Assembly: GCA_002633005.1 (NCBI GenBank)
Contig: NMRA01000056.1
Coordinates: 715,015 to 779,014 of the forward strand
Direction: 5' to 3'
Length of the DNA: 64,000 bases
Source of the DNA: Phoronis australis
Lineage: Eukaryota > Phoronida > Phoronidae
Positions 34,830-45,307 of this stretch are shown here, piece by piece; positions within the stretch are counted from its first letter, which is position 1, and each line of letters begins with the position of its first letter. The notes beneath the pieces were generated by a model. It searched no databases. It saw only the letters and a program-made list of their open reading frames with translations, and was not told the DNA's origin. The position numbers and the translations under genes are program-made.

Positions 34830-37800
34830 TCAACTTCTTCTAGCTTTTCTCATTCTCTGTTTTCCAAGAGTGGGTCCATTTCGTCTCCTGTCTTTCTCGC
34901 TGGACAATTCGCTTTGAGCCTCGTCTGTAAGATTACCCAGTGAAGCAGCATCTTGATCTGAGAATAAAAAACAAATGAATAATGACAGACGCGAAAATAA
35001 ATCAAAGACAAGAATGTCTTCTGGTAGAACTTTCTACAGATAGTGAAAATCGTTGTGTGCGCATCACAGAGCATGGACTTGAGGGATACGAATCTTCTAA
35101 TTCAGAATCCAGAAAATGTAAAGCACGCAACTGTCTGCAAGGTAAACTGGCAATTTATTTTATATGTTACCCCTTTACTTTCCATAAATGAAGTGATCTC
35201 TTTTGATAATATATCTAAGACTGCTGGCAGTGCTGATCGGGATAGCCACTTTCTCACCCTTTGTATACTTGATGTCTCCTGCTATCTGTGAAAACTTCAG
35301 TGAAAACAGGCTAGGGTGCCCCCTAGTGGTAGGTAATTGAATCTTTACCACAGGCCATAGAAAACGTACCACAGAACTCTCCAGGAACGTAACTATTGCC
35401 ACTCTCTATACACAACACTTGCCACACTTATGGTAGTCTCATCAGATTACAACCACCCAATAAGAATTGAATTTCAGAACTGGAAGTGATTTAGAAATAC
35501 CAGCGATTGCGATCTTGTGGTGATTGTATGTTGAAGAACATTAGTGAACCCAGACCAACCTAGTGTTCATAACTCAAGATTAAAAATCAGCGTAAACAGA
35601 CGCATTAGCAACGAAATTTGCTTTTACACGATTCTCCTGATGCCGAACACAGGGTTGGCATGACGCGAGTTCATGTACGTCCACTTGTATTTTCATGGCA
35701 CTCACCGAAACCGTGCCTAGTAAAATGTATTCACAGGTGTAAGTCAAGCTGCATGTTTAGGTTCTGGGCACGTGGCAGGAGTCTGTGGCAATTGTTTGTG
35801 GAATGTGGCAAGGGTTTCACTGTGTTGTAAAGATTCGACTACCATACCATACCGTGTGGCACTCAAAATGTGATATCAAGAATATGTGTTGAAAATTTAA
35901 ACAAAGCACAACTCTTCTGTTCAACCACGTTGTGTTGTTCTAAACTCAGGGAGCTTTACCATAGTGCCACTATTATTGGGAACACACACTGCCACGAAGG
36001 CAGAAATCATCAGAATACCAAGATGTCTACTCCTGTCCAATAAAGAGGTGACAATCTTTGCATCTCAAAGTCTACTAAAATCATTAGAATACAAAGATGC
36101 CTATTCCAATAAAGAGATGACAATATGTGCACCTCAAAGTCCACTAAAATCATTAGAATACAAAGATGCCTATTCCAATAAAGAGGTGATAATATGTGCA
36201 CCTCAAAGTCCACTAAAATCATTAGAATACCAAGATGCCTATTCCAATAAAGAGGTGATAATATGTGCACCTCAAAGTCCACTAAAATCATTAGAATACC
36301 AAGATGGCTACTCCAATAGAGAGGTGATGATCTGTGCACCTCAAAGCCCACTAAAACACTCACCTTCCAGTAAGTCACCCGGCTCCTCTAACAGAGATTC
36401 CCTTGTTTTCTTGTAGATAAAACTGAAAAGAAATTAAGTCTCATTTACAAATCTTCCTAAACATGCTTCGGTTAGAAATTAGTGAGATTTTACTGCATGA
36501 AGAATGATTTACCAAGATCAACTAGGCTTTCCAAATTTTCTTGACATCTGCATTGCAACCCTCTATGAAACAGTTTGCAGCAAAACTTTAAACTGGCATC
36601 AGAATGACAAATAGCAAACTAATCTCAAGGTTATGTAGAACTGTATTTAGCCAAATATTTAGAAAACTGTGGATCTTACCTCAGTAAAAGTAAAAATTTT
36701 ATGAACGTAAAAGACCTGCAGAATTTGATTTTTGACCTTTTACAAACTTGTGATTGCTTGAATCACGTGACCATGTCTTTTTAGTAAAATGTAGTAAACA
36801 AGAAACATTTTTAGCAAAACAACAGTATCAATAACAAAACCAAATTCCATTTGATATACATGTTCAAGATGATTCATTTTATTGTTTTAATATACAACCT
36901 TTAAAGTGCTATTTTGATAGTCCTTCATGCAAGAGAGGTCCATTTTACTAACAATTTCTAATAGTGTTTTGGAAAATGTTGGATAATGCGTACAATCTGA
37001 AAGTTTCATATGAATCCGATCAGCCATTTCTGAGAAAAAATGTCCCAAAGTTAGTCAAATATGCACATATTTCCATGGTCGTACATAACCTTAACGTAAT
37101 CGTGCATTAAATATGGCAACATTCTAAAACTATCAACCGGATATAAAGCACCGATATATAATGTTGACTCAGTCGAACCAGTAATGTCATCTATTATATA
37201 CTTTGTTTATGAGATAAATTATGAAAAAATGTTAGCCGAGTGCATTTCAGATAGTTAGCATCCGGGAAGTAGCTACGTTGACCGCACCTATTTAGTACAC
37301 AATAAGATGGAATCCTAGAAATTTCCCGTCAAATTTTTTGGCACAAATAATGACAAGGAAATTCTTCTTCCTTAGTAAATGAAACAACACTTTTCACTTA
37401 CTTAACACGACATTGTAGGCAGCCTAACTTTTGGCAACTATTTTTGTGCAAAATAACTGTGGAATTACCGTACACAAATTCATTACGAATGACCCTTTTG
37501 GTTCCTGGTCAGCAGATAAAAAGACTAAAAAGGCAGCATTATCTCAGGAATAAGAATAATATGGGCACGTAAAATTCTGATCGAGTTCCCAATAGAGGCT
37601 GAGCCACACCTAGTAATCTCTTCTGACTAGTGATTCATTGATCGTAGTCTCTCGTGACTACTGATTCATCATAAAAATGATGTCAAGTAACGTAGCAACA
37701 AAGCCCGGTTCTCTAAACAAGGGCAGTGTGGACATAACAACTATCCTTTATTTTAAATACAGAAGTCCATTCTTCGGTTGACGTCAGGCAGAGCCATCTA

Positions 37801-40800
37801 TATTAATATAGGAAAAACCCCACTTCTGAATCCCGATACTGAATTTCTTGCCTACGTCATTTTAATGATAAGAATAAGTCGTGCATTTCACTTTGTTTAG
37901 CTGGCTAGAAAATGAAAACCGAATTGGGCTTCTTACATTCATAAAATTGGTCTCATAATATTCCTTATCATGACACTATTCTGTAGCTGCTACAAACAAC
38001 ATCAGCAACTCAAGAAAACCCTTCTGACTTGTTGATACGTCATACAAAACCTTAACCATCCCCATACGACCAGGTTACATAATATTAGGTAACGACTAGT
38101 AAGGGGGTACACACCAGGGGACTGTAAAATGTCATAATTTCACCAGATATTTTTATACAGAGAGTCTAAACGGAGACTTGCACCAGAACTCATGACTGGT
38201 CATTCGTCTCCAGTTAGGCTCCATGTAAAAATACATCACAAAGTTACGCGTCAGTTTAGTGAAACAGGCTCACGTCACAAGGTACAGCCTCAAGTACGAC
38301 ATCAGAGTAGGAATTAGGAGTTTAGAATCAAAAGTTATGTCGACAGCATATCCTTGAACCTAGAATCTATTGTTAGACCATAACTGTTTGTGAAAGTGGT
38401 AGGTGTTTATTACGCTGGTGGTAACAAAGCACGCTACAAGGCCGTGTTGATTAAGTATTTTTATTCTGTCCCTCATTTTGATCCTCTTACATCACCTGGC
38501 CATAAATTAGCCATGTTGGTCTAAGCAATGGATAAGACACGTGGTAAGAAGACGAAGCCAATACCAGACACTCCGCCAGAAACACAGAAGGGAGAAGTAT
38601 CAAGTATAGACCAAAAAGTGAAAGGACAACGACTGACTAAACTTACAAAGGTCCAAGTGTCAGCGTCTCAATCGTTTGTACCAAAAGAGAATGATTAAAT
38701 ATACTCACTTGAAAACTTTGCCCATTGCAAAACCAAAACCTGCGAGTGCCAAGACAAGAAGAGCTTGAATGATGACATTCTGAAAAAAAAAAACGGTATT
38801 TCGTGAATCGTTATGTTGAATGGATAACATGGTAGTTGCGGGTAAACCAATAGGGCAAAATTTTTCATTACATTTAACTCTCGCTTACACTGATGTCTCT
38901 ACCAGTGGTTATGCAGGTGGGTAAGTTTTACCCTAGTCAACTTTTAAACACTTCAGACAACTAGACATCTTTGACTATTTGGATGAAACAGACCCAATAG
39001 GGACTCAATTATGTTGCATAAATTTTCCACACATCTGCTATTTTATTTTCATTGGTATGTCAAGTTTTAGCTTTAATACTTTATGAGAGTAATATTAAAG
39101 GACATTTTCACGCAACGCCCTAAATTAAGGACTTTATTTTCATTGAAATAAGGACCTAATATTCATATGTATTTATGAGAAATGTCATGATCAAGATACA
39201 GTGATAGAAAACTATAACATAATTGAGTCCACAAACGCACTAAAAATGTAGGGAACATAGTTTCATTCAGCCAGACATTTAACTCCAGATCACTAACCTA
39301 CTCTATGAATATGTAAATCTTCAAATGGTGTGGAAATATAGAGAAAAACATTTTAAGTCTGGTCTGCACGCCACCTGTTGGTCACATTAGGTTATGTGAT
39401 GTGGCCAACAGGTGGCGTGCAGACCAGGCTCAAAATGTTTGTGACACACTTTGTGCAGTATTTCACAGAGTATGACTAGCTGAGTTGTAGTGCACAACTC
39501 TGCCCATCAATACCTTGAGAAACAGTCATCAGCGAAGGTACACGTGAACCTGTAAGTATTTCTATTACATTAGCTTACTGCTTTGGAAAACAAAATATAT
39601 AATATATTTTTATAATAATGGGCTGTTTCAATGCAGCCAGGGCTCTGTTGCATGAGTGAGTTAAGACAGACACTTGGTCTTATGCCCCTACTTGACAATT
39701 GCTGAAAAAAAGTTCTGCCAGGCAATTATGAGAGGTGGCAATGCGGCGTACTGGGAGAAGTGCCTGCTTCCTTTATTCAGTTGTGGGTTCGAGCCTCACT
39801 GGAGCACACTGCTAGACCCTTGAGTCAGGTCTCTAGCGCCTCAGGTTGGTTTAACACTAAACATTAATAAAGCATAAAAATAGTTCAAGGTGATCAGTGC
39901 AATGGGCCCAAATGAGCGACCTGCGCGTGTCTGGTACGTGTACACGTACCAGACCGCCTGCAATTATTTTCTATAATTATGAGCGCATCAGTCTAGAAAT
40001 AATTAATAGAAATTTTCCCATTAACTAGCACTTAAACATACATTCAAAAAGGCTTTGCACTTTTCACAAGTGAGTCTAAACTCACTTTCAGTAATGGTTG
40101 CGAGGAACGCAACACCAAATTTCAGTCTTAAGTCACTTTTTCATGAAACAATCCCTGGGTGATGGGGGTAAATCGTGTATTCATAAAAAATACATCCAAA
40201 AAAACAAAGAAATGTTTTATTTGGCTACTGCATGCAAAGTAGCAGATGCCCACCCCTTGTAAATCCTCGGTTTAAACATGGTGGGCGTTAACTCGGAAAA
40301 TATGACATCAGTTTGCTCACCTGCAGAGCAGGTTCTTTGGTAGCTGTTTGATCCATAAAAACAACTAACAAGCCCAGTACAGCACCTGTCACTATGCCGA
40401 AGATGGGACGACGGAAATCCTCTGGAACAGAAACGGAAAATTAGATGCTAAACTCTCACTGGCTATACTACTCCATTAACCATGGAGTAACGGTTTTTTG
40501 TTCAGTATATATTGGAAGTTTACAAGAAACTGTCTATAGCCGTGTCATAGCAACAACAACAACACCCAAGCAATTCGGGACTCAATTCAATATTGGACGA
40601 GAGTTGTAACGTGTTTAAACCCAAAGGCACTTTCATTAAGAATTCAACACCGACAACTTAACATGGCTGAAACGCAGCTTTAAGCGAGACAGGTCTAAAG
40701 CAGCTTCATAGTTTCTACTAAGAAGTCAGCTGTGCTTACAGAGAAAAAACATTTTAAAGTTGTCTTGCTCAAATCCGTCTCATCAATTCACAAAATTGGC

Positions 40801-43800
40801 CTTTGGCTTATCCACAACAGCTGGAATCAAAAGCAGACGTCATGATTCAAAACAAAAGTGAAACCAAACTCAACCTTTGGTGAGCTTAATGTGAGCAGCC
40901 TGCGCCCTCTTCAGGGCATCTTGCAAACCAGAATCATCGGGAGTCTCCCTCAACCCAAGCTGTAACAGAGAAGATCATACTTAAAGATACTGCGCCTATG
41001 TTGTTAATCATGTTCACATCATGTTGTGAGTAATCCTTTAAACAAAATTTCAAAATTTAGCTTAAAGGGACACTATCAATTTTACGGCCGAAAATCGCAT
41101 TTTTGTTATCAATGTTTGAGAATAGACTTCTTGAAGTTATTAGTCTTGATGAAATGGATAAAACAACAAAATCTGTTGTTTAGGTGATTTTATTACAAAT
41201 TGCCAACTCTCACCGTTGTCTGCCAGATGTTCGTTGAAATAAAGGCTAGTAACTTCACCACTTAAATTCGCTTAAAATAGCCTGCCGTTTATTGATTTGG
41301 GTTAAGGTACGTCAACACAGCCTTAGATTGCGACCCTGGAGGTTGCAGATTCAATTCTCCATTGAGGCTGATCTCAGACTATAACTTTTCCCATTAAAAT
41401 ATACTTCGGAAAATCAAATGTAAGAAAAGGCTTAGTGATCAGATTTAAATGAAACTTTCCACCATCAGTTCATCAAAAGCATGTGAGGAAGTGCGAAACT
41501 GTTTTAATAAAGTGTTTCACTTTGTGCGACAAAAAATTGGGATTTGATTTTTTTGAAAAAAGTCAAAAGTTGCATGAAACAAAAAAGGAAAAATAATTCT
41601 GAAAATAGTGACAGCCTTTTCGAGATGTCATATAAAATATTTTATACCACAATATCACCCTCGAATGGCCAATACAACGGTTTAATAACCTATTTAGTTA
41701 TTTAACACAAGAGTTTCGGGTTGTCGACTTTACCGCTGCTCCACTCAGCGGCTAAACATCATCGAACGTGAAAATAGAATACTTAAATGAGCACGCGCAA
41801 CAATCACATGTTCAACACACGACACTGTAATGACATTTATAAGCTATGAACAATAAGATGCAAAATTTCAATAGAAACAACATCTTTAATTCAGTAAAAT
41901 TTATATGTCGCTTTCTCTCACCTGTAAATCATCGATCTCCAGTTTGAATGCAAGTAACGTGCGGTCGGGATGCTCAGAAACCATTGGTAACCTAATTTAG
42001 CAAACAATATTTTCGCGGTGGAAGCTTAGCGTTATAAGATGTGTACTAAGCTAGTCAAGAGGAGTTGCTTTAAATAAAAATTATTTTACAGATTTACTTT
42101 AGTTTTGTTTTTGTTTCAATTTTTATTTGATTTTAAGTAAAACATCATTTTAACAAGAAAAACTCGGCGTTTCTTCAAAGGTCACGACCTCCGACCTCAG
42201 ACCTTTGACATAGAAAGTAGTTACAAAAGCCGAGGCGAATCAAGAAAGGTAGATCTATTCATTGCAATGTTTCTCATTCAGTATGTGGTATAAATAAACC
42301 ATTACGTTCTCGGTCGTTATCCCCCTTATCTAGAGCCCTCGGGAATTTTGGAGAATTATCACCCACTGGGCTAATGCCCCCTTGGGCGATAATTCTCCAA
42401 AATCCACTCGGGCTCTAGATTATGGGGGATAACGACTATATATATATATCAAAAGAAATTTAATCATGTTCCCCATACCATCAGCTTGGCAATGAACTTC
42501 CTTTTCTTTTTTGCTACATTGCAATAAAGTCATGGTGGCCTAACCCAATCAATGACAGACTGGTATGAACATGATTTCTTTCCATGATAGCAGGCTTTCT
42601 GCTTGAAGTTCAAAGTATATAGTCAATTTCACCGCTTTGTATATATTTGTCTCAATGCACGTACCGAGTTAAATTCTATAGCTTTGTATATATTTTTCTC
42701 AATGCACGTACTGAGTTAAATTCTATAGCTTTGTATATATTTTTCTCAATGCACGTACGTGCTGATAAGCCGACTGGTAACTTTAACACATTAAGTGAGT
42801 CTTTTAACTAAATGCTGCATTTGTTGCAACAGAGAAAAAATTTGACGTCACTTACTTTGTAAGAATTTATAGCATCTTTATAACTTTGAGCATGAAAAAG
42901 TGCTTCCCCTTTTCGATAGTAGCCCTGGAAAAACAAAATAATTCCTTACTTACAAACACACCTACATAAATGCGAACCTAATTGAATATTTAACCCACAT
43001 TTCCTCACCGACTTCATAACTATGTCACGTGACTATACAATAAATGAGCATAAATTTTGCAAGGTCACATGACACAGTTATGAAATAATGGATATTATTG
43101 GCTACCTAAAGGCCCTTTCATACTAACGTCAACGCGTCAATGTTTTAGGGAGTTGCGGTCAGTATGAATGGTTAACTTGGATCGAAGTTAACAGTGGCAA
43201 TTAACTTCGCAGTAAACAGATGGATTTAACAGCGGAGCGTCGACACTGCAGTGCAGTATGAAGGGTCAACTTCGGTCCCATCAAAGTTATCACCAAGCGC
43301 CACAGTGTCGTCGCTAGTTGCTTATATTTTGCTCGCACAATCACCAATAAAATTAGAAATAAGTTTTATGTCAATTAGAATGAGTAAATGTTCCAAATTG
43401 TTACCTTAAAAAAATCTTAGCATGCATGCTACCTTGCAATTACTTCAATGACAACAGCATCACCTACCGTTTACTTCGATGTCCGGTAACTAACGAAGCC
43501 GTTATGAGCAGTTCAGCTTTGCTTCAAGGCATATTAAACAATTTATTATAAAGTAAAATAAAAACTTAACATATAATGCCACGAACTTTGATTACTAAAT
43601 GTCCTGTTTAACATATTCCAGGCAAAGAAGTACTAAGCAAGCGTAAATTTCTGGTTGAATTATAGTATACCTTTGCCCACTTTGGATCCAATGCAATAAC
43701 TTTATTGGCGTCTTCCAATGCCAAATAGTACTGATCCATTTTCAGGAAACCTAATGATCGGTTGCTATAAAGCTTCGGATCCTTCGTGTTCTGCTTTATA

Positions 43801-45001
43801 GCATGAGTGTAATGAATCACAGCTTCCACGTGGTTTCCAGATTTCATACAGGCATTACCCTTTTCTTTAGGGTTTTCATTGTCAGCCTGAAAATGCAACA
43901 AAACTGAAATCAAATACACCAATTTGGATTTACGCCTAATGCAAGGGTGGCACCAGTAGCATGCAAAAGGGAGGGGCGGCAGCCTCGGGAATTCACATCG
44001 GGCGGGGGGAGGGGAATTTTGAAGAGTTGAGCGAGAGGCTTGCATCTTGTTTCTGCATTCACTTCCAAACACAAACTTAAGGTCAACGCAAACTTAACAA
44101 TGTTCGATAGCAAGTCAGTTATCGCATTCCACACTCAATCTGACAGATAGCTCACTTTGAAGTGCACTCAGTCTGCAAATAGTTCAATTCCTCAAAAATA
44201 TAATTTTGTTTTTTTGTTAAAGGGGAATTATCACTGAAAAAGCATTTCTGTGATTATTGATGGATGGGATAGACTTGATGAACTTATTAGTTTCGAACAA
44301 AGCTATAAAACAACAAAATCTCCATTATTGTAATTTTACTACAAACCACCATGGAAATTAACAACAACAGTATATCTTCCATTTGTTAACACTTGCTGAC
44401 AGATTGCAGGCTTGAGCACTGATAGTTAGGGACACGCTGTAACTGCAATAATGAATCAACTCTAAACTGAAGTTTCTCTCACTCAGACACTAAGCCCCAG
44501 AATATAACTCTAGCATAGCGTATCCACAATCAGTGGGGGGTTTCAAAAAGGTGTTCGAATCGAGGTCTTTTGCACTGTGGCAATGGGCTGCAGCGTCATT
44601 CACTCAATTCTGTGTCTGTGGCCGTGGGCTTTTAAGGTATGCCGCAAGTTTTCACTTAGGCGGTAGCTTAGCTACTACAAGTACAGTAGAAGTTGTTGAC
44701 AAGTGCTGGACTTGAAATAAATTGATGGTCCTTTAAAATCACGTGTAAATTGAGAAATATTTACACCACTTTTGAAGTTTGTTATAGTATTGCCCGTGGC
44801 GTTGAAGGTTTTGGGCCGGGGATCTTTCGGAAATTACCGGTAATCAACTAAAAACAAAAAGCATCACAAACACAATTAGACCATTCAAAAAATCAGTGAT
44901 AATGGAACAGGGCGCTTTCTAAAACCCAGCTTTAACGATGTATCTGCAATTTGAGAACATTTCGGAAAGCTATAAAATCTCACGCTGCTAGCGGAAGACA
45001 T
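34830..45001 (-). CDS. TPR co-chaperone-like membrane protein (9 exons, 265 aa predicted)
   Basis: Predicted exons, 5' to 3' on the minus strand: 45001-44984 (tentative start exon, MSSASS), 43886-43671, 42924-42856, 41972-41922, 40959-40875, 40421-40321, 38779-38709, 36422-36364, 34957-34830. All junctions are GT..AG and phase-consistent, and the frame ends at TGA 34832-34830. Residues about 7-101 form TPR helices. Five carboxylate-clamp positions known from Hop/STIP1 TPR domains are all present at the right spacing: K13, N17, N48, K78, R82. These bind the C-terminal EEVD of Hsp70/Hsp90 (family knowledge), so a chaperone-docking role is inferred. Two hydrophobic segments (about 153-169 and 181-203) suggest membrane anchoring. 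The tail is charged and ends in basic residues. I do not recognise a named orthologue. Weak points are the start exon and the acceptor of the fourth exon. Confidence 0.8.
36012..36356. repeat. 69-bp minisatellite, 5 units, in TPR gene intron
   Basis: Five head-to-tail 69-bp units, each containing ccaataaagaggtgataata, cacctcaaagtccactaaaa and agaatac.aagatgcctat. Because 69 is a multiple of three, both strands stay open: 150 codons on plus and 122 on minus. These frames are artefacts of the period. The array begins 8 bp from the splice donor of exon 36422-36364. Confidence 0.9.
36676..37090 (+). repeat. Dispersed repeat family Z, copy 2 (in intron)
   Basis: Blocks cctcagtaaaagtaaaaatt, cctgcagaatttgattt, tcacgtgaccatgtcttttt and ctgaaagtttcatatgaatc recur in the same order at 51905-52380 and in reverse at 4330-4800. 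Confidence 0.6.
37091..38708. other. Rest of TPR gene intron between exons 38779-38709 and 36422-36364
   Basis: No repeat boundary was identified here. A short plus-strand frame at 38528-38698 starts ATG GAT AAG and runs 56 codons to TAA, with a charged K/T/P/Q-rich translation. It has no recognised domain and is listed as an unverified small ORF in an intron on the opposite strand. Confidence 0.4.
39345..39440. repeat. Near-perfect palindrome (gcacgccacctgttgg arms)
   Basis: Left arm ggtctgcacgccacctgttg (39361-39380) pairs with right arm caacaggtggcgtgcagacc, and pairing continues outward through acatttt(a/g)a / tcaaaatgt. The centre is near 39392. A single half-arm recurs in the OGFOD1 gene at about 57853-57885 (ggtctgcacgccacctgatg). 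It is a foldback MITE or hairpin element, non-coding. Confidence 0.8.
39722..39890 (+). mobile_element. tRNA-derived SINE-like sequence
   Basis: An A-box-like stretch at 39742-39755 (tgcggcgtactggg) is followed about 35 bp later by a B-box-like ggttcgagcc at 39786-39795. This is the internal polymerase III promoter layout of tRNA genes. The segment does not fold into a full tRNA by eye and continues into unrelated sequence with an A-rich end, so a tRNA-derived SINE fits better. A second weak B-box-like sequence (gcagattcaattctcc) lies near 41347. Confidence 0.45.
42313..42436. mobile_element. 124-bp hairpin MITE in TPR gene intron
   Basis: Left arm gtcgttatcccccttatcta then gagccc; right arm gggctctagattatggggga then taacgac. 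The inner parts gaattttggagaattatc and gataattctccaaaatcc also pair, leaving only a short loop around 42365-42385. Essentially the whole element is one stem. Confidence 0.85.
42635..42758 (+). repeat. 47-bp tandem repeat, 2.6 units
   Basis: The unit ctttgtatatatttttctca then atgcacgtactgagttaaat then tctatag repeats two full times plus a partial copy, with only two or three differences. A recent local amplification in the intron beside exon 42924-42856. Confidence 0.9.
43106..43523. mobile_element. Family Y MITE, copy 2 (right end eroded)
   Basis: Starts taaaggccctttcatactaa then cgtcaac and shares the internal order cagtatgaa.ggttaactt, catcaaagttatc, ccaata.aattagaaataagtt and cttcgatg.c with the copy at 8656-9090. 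It lies in the intron between exons 43886-43671 and 42924-42856 of the TPR gene. The right terminal repeat is not recognisable. Confidence 0.65.
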
Positions 45002-45307
45002 TTTCCAGTATTTCCTGTTGGTGTTAAGCCCAAATAAGGTTTTCGAATAATTGATTTCAGTTTAATATGTTTAAAATTTAAGGATTTTCGTAACTTTTAA
45101 TCTATATTTCAATCTGATCCATCGGTTTTCATCGTTTATAACATCATATCTACTGTGCAACAATAAACAAAATTCGAATAAAGTAACTTCCTTCAACAAT
45201 TTAACCAATCAAAACGTCTGAACAAAGGAAAGAGTTTACCGCCATTTCTGATTTTTGTGCCCGGTTTGAACGAACTGCAGCACAAAAACGAAACTATTCT
45301 GTGAAAC
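45002..45307. promoter_or_regulatory. Putative bidirectional promoter between TPR gene and ASF1
   Basis: If the tentative TPR start codon (45001) is right, only about 306 bp separate two divergent ATGs. The segment holds a CCAAT box in ttaaccaatcaaaac (CCAAT at 45205-45209), about 100 bp upstream of the ASF1 start. There is no obvious TATA box next to either start. Head-to-head housekeeping genes commonly share such promoters (general knowledge). The assignment is an inference from spacing. Confidence 0.45.

Noticed and set aside
35964-36416. 150-codon plus-strand frame and a 122-codon minus-strand frame over the same DNA, also resembling a CRISPR-like regular array
   Set aside because: Both come from a 69-bp minisatellite whose period is divisible by three. 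Units are contiguous without unique spacers, and the plus frame runs antisense through a real TPR exon.
39742-39815. Candidate tRNA gene with A- and B-box-like motifs
   Set aside because: No acceptor, D or anticodon stem could be built around the boxes by eye. A tRNA-derived SINE explains the motifs better.
43887-44134. N-terminal extension of the TPR exon as one long minus-strand frame (start near 44072)
   Set aside because: A good acceptor (ttttcag) precedes GCT at 43886, and the TPR similarity begins there. The upstream residues are intronic and unlike the family.
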